From contig JBFMBX010000003.1 in NCBI GenBank assembly GCA_040754815.1, positions 124,001-188,000 of the forward strand: a stretch of DNA of 64,000 nt. The letters run 5' to 3'. Position 1 is the first letter of the stretch. Each line of letters starts with the position of its first letter. Source of the DNA: Bellilinea sp040754815 (lineage in GTDB: Bacteria; Chloroflexota; Anaerolineae; Anaerolineales; Anaerolineaceae). The translations under genes and the position numbers were made by a program. Shown piece after piece: positions 36,263 to 43,623 of the stretch. A model generated the notes under the pieces. The model ran no database searches. It had not been told where the DNA came from and saw only the letters and a program-made list of their open reading frames with translations.

Positions 36263-37309
36263 TCATGAATCTGGAATTTTTAAGATATTCTCTTCGAGGT
36301 GCTTGAATAATAAATCCAGGTTGCGATAGTAAGTTTCGAGGTCGTTTGCTGTGAGCAAATTCTTTAGCATATTTTCCGGAACCGGATAAGGGGAAAGGAG
36401 ACGCTTGAGATATTTACGAAACAAAATCAGCCCCTCCATGTCACCATGAAATTCGATCATTTCATTTAAGTGATCACGAATCCAATGTTCCAATTCAATG
36501 ATTGAAACCTGTTCGCGATCGCGGCGGGAGAAAATCCACGGATTTTCCAGCGCTGCTCTGCCGATCATTACTGCATCACAGCGGGTGTGGAACTTAATCC
36601 GCTCAATATCTGCTACTGTGCGAACATCGCCATTGGCAATGATCGGTATTTGAAGGGATGCTTTGATTTCTGCAATGGCATCCCAATCCGCCTGACCAGT
36701 GTATCCTTGTGCTTTGGTGCGGCCGTGAACCGCAATTAATTGAGCGCCACTATCCTGAAGGATTTTGGAAATTTCAAGATAGTTGCGGTGTTGCTCATCC
36801 CACCCCAGCCGAATTTTAGCGGTTACAGGCACGGGTAAATGGCGAACCAGATTGCTCATAATGTGGGCAATCTTTTTGGGGTGAAGCAAAAGGCCTGCCC
36901 CGGCGCCCCGGCCGGCGACATGCCTTGCCGAACAACCGAGATTTAGGTCAATGATATCCGGTTCGTAGCGCATCAGAATTCTGGCGGCTTTCACCAACCG
37001 ATCTGCATCATCGTCAAAGATTTGAAATACGACCGGGCGTTCAAATTCGTGATAGAGCGTTTTCCTCTCGAAATGATTGCTGTTAGATATTACATCCAGC
37101 GCATTGATAAATTCGGTGTAGGACATTGCCGAGCCGATTTTACGAACCAGTGAGCGAAAAGGCCGTTCCGATAAGCCATCCATTGGAGAGAGGATTAAGT
37201 CTCCATACACTGGTATATGTTTGATGAAGAAGACCGCTTGTTTTTCCAAACGCAAACCGCCAGTACTTTTTTGTAAAAATCCGGTAAGATAATGTGTGGG
37301 AGGGATCAT
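36263..37309 (-). CDS. dus: tRNA-dihydrouridine synthase
   Basis: An FMN enzyme that reduces uridines in tRNA D-loops. It shows LILSPMDGLSERPFR, the catalytic Cys in DLNLGCSARH, AVHGRTKAQGYTG and PIIANGDV, and the GRAALENPWIF segment. The ATG at 37309 gives 348 residues but has no Shine-Dalgarno. A promoter-like TTGATA-17-CATTAT on this strand lies across that ATG, so a TTG near 37249 may be the true start. The first base of the ATG at 37309 is also the first base of the divergent ferredoxin's TTG. Confidence 0.92.
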   Translation of the reverse strand: MIPPTHYLTGFLQKSTGGLRLEKQAVFFIKHIPVYGDLILSPMDGLSERPFRSLVRKIGSAMSYTEFINALDVISNSNHFERKTLYHEFERPVVFQIFDDDADRLVKAARILMRYEPDIIDLNLGCSARHVAGRGAGAGLLLHPKKIAHIMSNLVRHLPVPVTAKIRLGWDEQHRNYLEISKILQDSGAQLIAVHGRTKAQGYTGQADWDAIAEIKASLQIPIIANGDVRTVADIERIKFHTRCDAVMIGRAALENPWIFSRRDREQVSIIELEHWIRDHLNEMIEFHGDMEGLILFRKYLKRLLSPYPVPENMLKNLLTANDLETYYRNLDLLFKHLEENILKIPDS

Positions 37310-37722
37310 TGTATCAAATAACAGAGCGATGTACAGGGTGTGGAATGTGCCGGTTGTGGTGCCCTGTAAGGGCAATTGTTGGGCGAAAGAAACAAAGACA
37401 TCTGATTCGGGAGAATTGTATTTCCTGTGGGGTATGTGGAAGGGTGTGCGGTTATGGTGCAATTGTGGATGACAGCGGAGAAGAAGTTAAGAAAATCCCC
37501 ATACGGTTATGGTTCAAACCCCAGTGGGATTATTCGATGTGTGATTGTTGTGGGGAATGTATCAGGGCTTGTCCGGCCCGGTGCATTGAGTATGCTTTTA
37601 GGGGTGAGGAAAGGGAGAAGAATCCTTCGCTGGTAAGGCCATCCCTGTGCATTGGCTGCCAGTTTTGCCGCCATGCCTGCAACCGGGGGGCGATATTTCC
37701 ACCGGAATATAATCGTGAATAG
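37309..37722 (+). CDS. Polyferredoxin with four 4Fe-4S-type cysteine motifs
   Basis: About 137 residues from a TTG at 37309 placed five to six bases after GGGAGGG; a GTG at 37294 is an alternative. Four Cys-rich motifs occur in order: CTGCGMCRLWCP, CISCGVCGRVCG, CDCCGECIRACP and CIGCQFCRHACN. The first two and last two form ferredoxin pairs joined by a spacer containing a Trp/Tyr-rich stretch. It probably carries electrons for an unidentified oxidoreductase. The partner is not evident in its neighbours. Confidence 0.85.
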   Translation: MYQITERCTGCGMCRLWCPVRAIVGRKKQRHLIRENCISCGVCGRVCGYGAIVDDSGEEVKKIPIRLWFKPQWDYSMCDCCGECIRACPARCIEYAFRGEEREKNPSLVRPSLCIGCQFCRHACNRGAIFPPEYNRE

Positions 37723-37766
37723 AATGGTGATAAAATCACTTCTAAAATAAAAATCAGGGAAGCATT

Positions 37767-39539
37767 ATGGATTTTGCTGTTCTGGACGATTATTTCAATT
37801 TATTAGATGTACAACATATCCCATTTACCTCCAAAGGTTCCAGGTTGAGCCTGTTGCTGGATAAAAGGGGTATTTGCCTGAAAGTAACCGACCGCCTGCG
37901 TTCTCAAGACCTTGCCAAACGAATGGGATATGCGTTACCGCCTTTGATTGAGGATTTGTGTTTTTTTGACTCGGATGGAGAACGCCAAAGTTATACGATC
38001 GAGAGCTATCCTCATTGCTTGATTTTTGACACACCAATCGGTAAATTTTTCTTTACCTACGAGGACGCGGAAAACATCATCATTTTTCCGCCGGCGTCTA
38101 GTTGTGGCATTGGGGGAATTATTCATTTCCCGGATGTAGTTATGGATCGGCGAGGGGGCGTTGCAACAGGTCATGGCGAGGACCGTACCCGGCTTGTTTA
38201 TTCAACGAACCGAAAAATAGTCACGCACGAGGTCAAAAGACGACCGGAGGGTGGCTGGAGTTTCCGGTTGATCTTTGAAGAGGACGAAAGGGGAGGCGTT
38301 TTACTCCACGTTTCCACTCGCCTTGGACTGACACGTTACATCAACGATCCAAAAATTGTGCTAAATCGGGCTGCACAAAGCTGGCTCGACTGGTTTTCCA
38401 GGATTCCAAAGATCAGCGACTTCGACCCCAGTTATCAAATTGCCTGGTGGATTCTTCGAGCCGGTCTGGTTTCTACCCGATATTTTCTGAGCCGTGAAGT
38501 GCTGGTTTCTTCAAAAAAGCACTCGACTACAATCTGGCAATGGGATGCCTGTTATTATGCGCTGGCTTACCGTCATATTGACCGCAAACTTGCTCAGGAT
38601 CAGATCCGCATATTTCTGGACCATCAGGCACCTAATGGTCATATTCCGGATGGTATTTATGAAGGTGGGGTGATCCCGAAAAGAGATCAACCGGCAGAGG
38701 TTGACTGGTCTCGTCCGCCATTGCTAGCATGGGCGAGCTGGAAGTTGTTCGAACGAGATGGTGATAAAGAATTTCTCAATGAAATTTATGATGGTTTAAC
38801 CCGCTGGCTCAAATGGTGGTTGAATCTACTTAACATGGATATAGATGCCCAATCGTCATTCACGCACTCCATCTTTGCAGAAGATATGGATGACCCGGCA
38901 GTCGTTGAGGAATTGGGGGGCAGTCTTTCTCCGGAAATGAAGGTGTTTTTATATCTCCAACTGGATTGTATGGCAAAAATTGCTGCGGCCATTGGTGAAA
39001 AAGGCGATGAAACCTTTTGGACTCAAGAATCGAAACGAGTACTTTCTCATATACAAATGGAGGAAGAAGACCGCAAGGAAGGACTCTTCTGGATTCAACA
39101 ACAAGGGAAACCGGTTTGCGTGCCAACGCCGCTGAGTTTACTGGATTTGATTACGGGGAATTGTGAGGCTCAAAATACAAAACAATTGATTGGCCATTTA
39201 ACTGATGAGGATGGCGTTTGGAAGAATTTTCCCCTGCCTACGATCCAAATGGTTAATGAAGACATCGAAGCGCAGAGGCTGTGGCAAAGCCCGGAATGGT
39301 TGAGCGTTTACTATCTTTTATTAGAGGGTTTGGATCGCTGTGGTTTTGCCGAAACGGCAAACCTTCTTTGTTCCAGAATTTTGGAAACCGTGAAATCGCG
39401 GTTTCCGGAGGATCGAAGTGCCGCTGCGCTAACGCAAGGGAAAATTGTTCATGCACCTGTTTATGCGTGGACTGCTGCATTGTATATCGAACTAGCGGTT
39501 CGAGCGGAACAGGTGAAAGCCTTTAAACATTCTATTTGA
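37767..39539 (+). CDS. GH63/trehalase-like (alpha/alpha)6-barrel glycoside hydrolase
   Basis: The protein has 590 residues with no signal peptide. The N-terminal 200 residues look like a beta-rich domain. The C-terminal part has alpha/alpha-barrel signatures such as TTIWQWDACYYALAYRHID, FLDHQAPNGHIPDGI and RPPLLAWASWKLFERDGD, similar to GH63 and GH37 enzymes and to mannosylglycerate hydrolases. A cytoplasmic role in degrading a compatible solute or glucoside is inference. The 3' end overlaps the converging lipoprotein gene by 8 bp. Confidence 0.7.
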   Translation: MDFAVLDDYFNLLDVQHIPFTSKGSRLSLLLDKRGICLKVTDRLRSQDLAKRMGYALPPLIEDLCFFDSDGERQSYTIESYPHCLIFDTPIGKFFFTYEDAENIIIFPPASSCGIGGIIHFPDVVMDRRGGVATGHGEDRTRLVYSTNRKIVTHEVKRRPEGGWSFRLIFEEDERGGVLLHVSTRLGLTRYINDPKIVLNRAAQSWLDWFSRIPKISDFDPSYQIAWWILRAGLVSTRYFLSREVLVSSKKHSTTIWQWDACYYALAYRHIDRKLAQDQIRIFLDHQAPNGHIPDGIYEGGVIPKRDQPAEVDWSRPPLLAWASWKLFERDGDKEFLNEIYDGLTRWLKWWLNLLNMDIDAQSSFTHSIFAEDMDDPAVVEELGGSLSPEMKVFLYLQLDCMAKIAAAIGEKGDETFWTQESKRVLSHIQMEEEDRKEGLFWIQQQGKPVCVPTPLSLLDLITGNCEAQNTKQLIGHLTDEDGVWKNFPLPTIQMVNEDIEAQRLWQSPEWLSVYYLLLEGLDRCGFAETANLLCSRILETVKSRFPEDRSAAALTQGKIVHAPVYAWTAALYIELAVRAEQVKAFKHSI

Positions 39540-40359
39540 CCTGACATTTATGACAGTCTAATTGATCCTGTTCTGTTCCGGCTGTTGGAGTTGGACGTAA
39601 ATCCGAGTAGCCCATTTCGATCATCCACTGGCAAATCACCGGCCCGCCATGCCGGTCGGGGCCTGGGCCGCCGTATTCTGGCGGCAAGCCGGAGTAGCCT
39701 CGAAAATAACCATATTGGCCGGTTAGCTGATCAATTGCAGCGGGGGATAAATCGTGATCGCCGATGGCAACGGCATGGATGTGAATGGGTGAACCGGGGT
39801 ATAGTTCATCCAGATCTCTCAACCAGGCTGCAAAACCGGCAACCCGCAAGGCGTAAATTAAAGGCGGAATTTCTTTCCATAAAACTGTGTAGGTGTCTTT
39901 TTGCATTACCGAAAGATCAACCGCTCCGCCGCCGGCGTGTGTGCCAAAACTGGCTTCGACCTGTTGGGTATATGAACCTTGTGTGATGGCATATCCTAAA
40001 ATGTCTATCTCACCCTGATAGATTTCAGCGGTATGTTGGAGCATCGTATAAGTGCGTTGATTGAGACGGACACCATTGATGGAGATGATTTCGTAATTCT
40101 CAGGGGGCTTTTTGCATCCTTGCGGCTCAGGAAATGGCGTTTCGCTCGCTTCGAGAGAGGGGGAAGGAAGGGAAAAAGTTTGAACCGGAGGTACAGGGGT
40201 GGGGGGTAGGGATGCTACCTTGCCGGGAGTGTAAGAGGGGTTGATTAGGGGTGGTCGTGAGGTGGCGGGTGTAAATGTTGATGCGGCATTCGAGCATCCG
40301 AATAATGAAAGCAAAAACAGTATAACCAGAATTTTAGGTCCCTGATTGGGTAAATTCAT
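39532..40359 (-). CDS. Lipoprotein with M15-like (D-Ala-D-Ala carboxypeptidase fold) domain
   Basis: The protein has 275 residues. Signal peptide with lipobox ending LSLFGC (Cys22), then a Pro/Thr/Ser-rich linker to about residue 80. The C-terminal domain contains SFGTHAGGGAVDLSV and, later, SPIHIHAVAIGD, the spacing of His, Asp and His zinc ligands in M15/VanY-type peptidases. It may trim peptidoglycan stem peptides at the cell surface, but catalytic activity is unproven. It is transcribed alone; no close upstream gene shares its strand except beyond the small-ORF terminator. Confidence 0.65.
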   Translation of the reverse strand: MNLPNQGPKILVILFLLSLFGCSNAASTFTPATSRPPLINPSYTPGKVASLPPTPVPPVQTFSLPSPSLEASETPFPEPQGCKKPPENYEIISINGVRLNQRTYTMLQHTAEIYQGEIDILGYAITQGSYTQQVEASFGTHAGGGAVDLSVMQKDTYTVLWKEIPPLIYALRVAGFAAWLRDLDELYPGSPIHIHAVAIGDHDLSPAAIDQLTGQYGYFRGYSGLPPEYGGPGPDRHGGPVICQWMIEMGYSDLRPTPTAGTEQDQLDCHKCQVK

Positions 40360-40420
40360 TTTTGTAAGCCATGTTTGTAAGGTGAAAATTTTGAAATAGA
40401 TTAATCAGATTAATCAAAAA

Positions 40421-40450
40421 CGCGGAGCTCGTCCCAATTTATGCTCCGCG
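40421..40450 (-). terminator. Terminator of argGH-small ORF operon
   Basis: An 8-bp GC-rich stem (40421-40428 with 40443-40450; CGCGGAGC) is followed on the minus strand by TTTTTG. It lies 32 bp after the small ORF stop. Confidence 0.8.
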
Positions 40451-40481
40451 CCTGTCTGGAAAAAATTATCCTGAAATCACC

Positions 40482-40628
40482 TTAACCGCCTGTGGCGATT
40501 TGATCATCCAGTAGAATCTGGATGGTCTCTTCATCCAGATCCAAATCAACAGGAAGAACAGGCGCAGAGATTGTTTCTTTGTTGTCGATTTGTATTCTCA
40601 GTTCGTTTTCTTCTTTAGGAGTGGTCAT
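40482..40628 (-). CDS. 48-residue acidic peptide ending in Thr-Gly-Gly
   Basis: A short ORF in the otherwise empty 310-bp gap below argH. Its ATG follows a perfect GGAGG at 7-nt spacing, it starts 41 bp after the argH stop, and it ends just before an intrinsic terminator, so it looks like a real third gene of the argG-argH operon. The protein begins MTTPKEENELRIQIDNKE, has an Asp/Glu-rich helical segment (DLDLDEETIQILLDD) and stops at ATGG. The acidic helix plus terminal Gly-Gly recalls double-glycine leaders or GG-ended protein tags, but no modification genes are adjacent. Function unknown. Confidence 0.65.
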   Translation of the reverse strand: MTTPKEENELRIQIDNKETISAPVLPVDLDLDEETIQILLDDQIATGG

Positions 40629-40669
40629 TAAAATACCTCCATAAATCTGGTGTTTTCATCCTAACAGGA

Positions 40670-42076
40670 TTAGAGGTGGTCGTCAAGTGATATGTCGTTT
40701 TTTGTTTGGTTCAATATCATTTTCGCCTCTTCAATCTGTTCTCTGACTTTTTCAGAGGAAGTGCCTCCGTATTGACGTCTCTTTTCAACCGCATGACGCG
40801 GATCAAGTAAATGATTGATTTCCTTGGGTAAATAAGGGTGCAATTTTTCTAACCGCTCGTTGGTTAACTGATTGAGATTGTTCCCTTTTTCCAGACATTC
40901 GCGGATTAATTCTCCAACCAGATGATGAGCATTTCGAAATGGAACACCCTGCAGAACGAGAAAATCGGCCAGTTCGGTCGCCAACAGCATGAAATCAATA
41001 CCGGCTTCGGCTTTTGAAGGTTTTACCCGCAGGTTCTGAAGAATACCGGTCATCACCGGAAGGAGTATAGATATAGTATCGTAAGAAGAGAACACAGCCG
41101 GTTTATCCTCCTGCAAATCCTTATCATAGGCAGAAGGAAGATTTTTCAATACAGATAGAAAGCCACTTAGTAAACCAATCATCGTGCCGCTTTTGGCGCG
41201 GGTCAGTTCCAGCATATCGGGGTTTTTCTTTTGCGGCATGATTGAGGATCCGGTGGTGTACTCATCCGGTAATTCGATGAAGTCAAATTCAGCGGTGGAG
41301 AACAGGATGAGCATTTCGGCCAGACGGGAGAGATGAATTGACAAAAGGGAAGTAAAAAACAAATAGGACGCAGCGGCGTCGCGGCTGGAAACAGCGTCAA
41401 TACTGTTGGGCGATGGAGCATTAAAGCCAAGTTTCTTTGCCAGTCGAAAACGGTCAACCGGGAAGGGACAGCCGGCCAAAGCAGAAGAGCCGAGGGGAAG
41501 GTAACCGGATTGGGAAAGGAGAAACCGCAGAGCAAGACGATCCCGATGCAAAGGCCAGAAATGAGACATCCACCAGTGAGAAAGCAGGATGGGCTGAGCG
41601 CGTTGCAAATGCGTGTAGCCAGGAATGATGATTTCAAAGTCCGCTTCTGCCCGTTGAAGCAGGGCCAATTGTAGATTGTAGATGAGTTCATCCACTTGCC
41701 CTACGGCATAACGCAGCCACAACAGAAAATCGGTCATCACCTGATCGTTACGGCTGCGACCGGTATGAAGTTTACCGGCGGTTTCGCCAATCAATTCGAA
41801 CAGACGGCGTTCGACTGCGGTGTGAACATCCTCATCGTCCACTTGCAATTGAAATGAATTGCTCTCGATTTCAACAAGGATTTGCTGAAGACCTTGCTGG
41901 ATATCCTGATTTTCTTTTTTGGTCAAAATCCCAATTTCTGAAAGTTCTTCAGCCCACACCATAGAACCTTTGATATCAAAGGGGGCAAGCCGCCAGTCGA
42001 ACGCAATCGAGGCGTTCAACTGGGCAGCGAGAGAATCGGTTCTGGCGGAAAATCGTCCACCCCACAATCTGGTCAT
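40670..42076 (-). CDS. argH: Argininosuccinate lyase
   Basis: Last step of arginine synthesis: cleaves argininosuccinate to arginine and fumarate. The protein has 468 residues. GSSIMPQKKNPDMLE is the fumarase/aspartase-superfamily signature loop, with TGRSRNDQVMTDFLLW and HTAVERRL upstream. AAGGAG precedes the ATG by a few bases. It follows argG by 10 bp in one operon under the argG leader attenuator. Confidence 0.97.
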   Translation of the reverse strand: MTRLWGGRFSARTDSLAAQLNASIAFDWRLAPFDIKGSMVWAEELSEIGILTKKENQDIQQGLQQILVEIESNSFQLQVDDEDVHTAVERRLFELIGETAGKLHTGRSRNDQVMTDFLLWLRYAVGQVDELIYNLQLALLQRAEADFEIIIPGYTHLQRAQPILLSHWWMSHFWPLHRDRLALRFLLSQSGYLPLGSSALAGCPFPVDRFRLAKKLGFNAPSPNSIDAVSSRDAAASYLFFTSLLSIHLSRLAEMLILFSTAEFDFIELPDEYTTGSSIMPQKKNPDMLELTRAKSGTMIGLLSGFLSVLKNLPSAYDKDLQEDKPAVFSSYDTISILLPVMTGILQNLRVKPSKAEAGIDFMLLATELADFLVLQGVPFRNAHHLVGELIRECLEKGNNLNQLTNERLEKLHPYLPKEINHLLDPRHAVEKRRQYGGTSSEKVREQIEEAKMILNQTKNDISLDDHL

Positions 42077-42086
42077 AGCATACTCC

Positions 42087-43358
42087 TTAGTCGCGCTTGA
42101 ATCTGGTGTAATCTGGTTGTTCGTGTTCGACCGGCTCGGTTTTATGAATCTTCCGCAGCGCTTGCACTTTCATGGGCAGACCGAAGAGGGTGATAAATCC
42201 CTGCGCATCCTTTTGGTTATACACATCATCCTGTCCAAAAGTGGCAAAGTCTTCCCGGTACAGGCTTTCAGGGCTGCGGCGTCCGGCGATGATGATGTTG
42301 CCTTTATACAACTTCAATTTGACGGTGCCGCTGACCGGTTCCTGAGTCTTGTTGATGAATTGATCCAGCGCCTCCCGCAAAGGAGTAAACCATTGACCGT
42401 AATATACCAGTTCGGCGTAGCGGTGGGCGATAATCTCTTTGAAGTGCAAGGTATCGCGGTCAAGGCAGAGGGCTTCCAGTTCCTGATGCGCGGTTACCAG
42501 AATTGTGCCGCCCGGCGTTTCATAAACGCCATGCGATTTCATCCCAACCAGCCGGTTTTCTACCAGATCCACCCGGCCGATGGCGTGTTTGCCTCCGATT
42601 TCATTCAAAGTGGCGATTAACTCGTGCGGCGGCAGGGGGTTGCCGTTAAGTTTAACGGGTACACCCTTCTTAAAGTCCAGTGTAATCAACTCAGGTTCAG
42701 CGGGTGCATTTTCCGGCGAAGAACTCATCTGATACATGGATTCCTCAGGTTCATTCCAGGGATCTTCCAGCAGACCACCTTCGTGAGAAAGGTGCCACAA
42801 ATTTTTATCCCGGCTGTAAATGGACTTAAGCGACGAGGAAACAGGGATATGATGAGATTGTGCATAAGCCAGCGCGTCCTCGCGGGAGCGAATATCCCAT
42901 TCCCGCCATGGTGCAATCACCTTCAGACGCGGGTCGAGTGCCATTGCGGTCAATTCAAAGCGCACCTGATCGTTACCTTTACCGGTACACCCGTGGGCAA
43001 TGGCATCTGCACCTTCCAGATGGGCTGTCTTTACAAGGTGATAGGCAATCAATGGGCGTGCAATGGAGGTGCCCAACAGGTATTTCCGCTCATAAATGGC
43101 TCCGGATTTGAGAAGTGGCATGAGATAATCGCGGGCAAATTCTTCTTTGAGGTCTTCGATGTAAATTTTGCTCGCTCCGCTAGCCTTTGCTTTGGCAGAC
43201 AGGCCGGAAAGCTCCTCACCCTGCCCAATATCGGCGGTGTAACAAATGACCTCACAACCATAATTTTCGATCAACCATGGGACGATGACGGAGGTATCTA
43301 ACCCGCCTGAATAAGCCAGCACAACCTTTTTGATTTTTGATTTACCGTTCTTTTTCAT
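42087..43358 (-). CDS. argG: Argininosuccinate synthase
   Basis: Joins citrulline and aspartate with ATP to give argininosuccinate. The protein has 423 residues. The P-loop is VVLAYSGGLDTSVIVPWL; HGCTGKGNDQVRFE and the C-terminal YTRFKRD are also typical. AAAGGAGAG lies upstream of the ATG. Its first 12 or so residues form a basic extension (MKKNGKSKIKK). Expression is probably attenuated by the 43391-43550 leader. Confidence 0.97.
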   Translation of the reverse strand: MKKNGKSKIKKVVLAYSGGLDTSVIVPWLIENYGCEVICYTADIGQGEELSGLSAKAKASGASKIYIEDLKEEFARDYLMPLLKSGAIYERKYLLGTSIARPLIAYHLVKTAHLEGADAIAHGCTGKGNDQVRFELTAMALDPRLKVIAPWREWDIRSREDALAYAQSHHIPVSSSLKSIYSRDKNLWHLSHEGGLLEDPWNEPEESMYQMSSSPENAPAEPELITLDFKKGVPVKLNGNPLPPHELIATLNEIGGKHAIGRVDLVENRLVGMKSHGVYETPGGTILVTAHQELEALCLDRDTLHFKEIIAHRYAELVYYGQWFTPLREALDQFINKTQEPVSGTVKLKLYKGNIIIAGRRSPESLYREDFATFGQDDVYNQKDAQGFITLFGLPMKVQALRKIHKTEPVEHEQPDYTRFKRD

Positions 43359-43390
43359 TTTTTTACTCTCCTTTTGGAAAATTAATATAA

Positions 43391-43423
43391 AAAAATGCCC
43401 TCCACGGTCGGGAGGGCATTTTT
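43391..43423 (-). terminator. Attenuator terminator in argG leader
   Basis: A 13-bp hairpin (43391-43403 with 43411-43423) with a GC core ATGCCCTCC and a T-run on the minus strand, ending about 30 nt before the argG ATG. It can only act on transcripts coming through the leader, so it is a regulated terminator. Its 5' half can pair with an upstream segment of the leader instead. Confidence 0.85.
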
Positions 43424-43466
43424 GCTTTGCGATGAACTTAATTCAAGAAAGATGATCTCTCTCTGG

Positions 43467-43550
43467 TTAGAAACCGCAAATGCCGACCTTCCCGTGGTTT
43501 GACGGGTTAGTCAGCGTACGACGGATGCGGAGCTCAACAGATAAGATCAT
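43467..43550 (-). CDS. Arginine-rich leader peptide of argG operon (attenuator ORF)
   Basis: A 27-codon ORF starts about 20 nt after the predicted transcription start. It begins MILSVELRIRRTLT; codons 8, 10 and 11 are Arg (CGC, CGT, CGT) in a four-codon stretch. The RNA forms nested stems 43544-43550:43452-43458, 43526-43530:43474-43478, 43510-43515:43482-43487 and 43502-43506:43491-43495. Segment 43478-43497 can instead pair with the terminator arm 43402-43421. A ribosome stalled at the Arg codons would cover the 43510-43515 strand and free the antiterminator. The Shine-Dalgarno is weak (GGTG). Confidence 0.65.
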   Translation of the reverse strand: MILSVELRIRRTLTNPSNHGKVGICGF

Positions 43551-43576
43551 TTTAATTCACCACTAGAGTTGTAATG

Positions 43577-43605
43577 ATATTAAACAGGTTTTACCGATTT
43601 GTCAA
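43577..43605 (-). promoter_or_regulatory. Promoter of argG operon
   Basis: Minus strand TTGACA (43600-43605), a 17-bp spacer and TAATAT (43577-43582), immediately after the acnA stop. The predicted start is near 43570. Confidence 0.8.
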
Positions 43606-43623
43606 TGATCAATTTTGAAAGAT

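Noticed and set aside
43450..43550. T-box or known SAM-type riboswitch upstream of argG
   Set aside because: No T-box sequence (AGGGTGGNACCGCG type) and no S-box core; the Arg-codon ORF and the antiterminator pairing explain the conserved-looking elements better.
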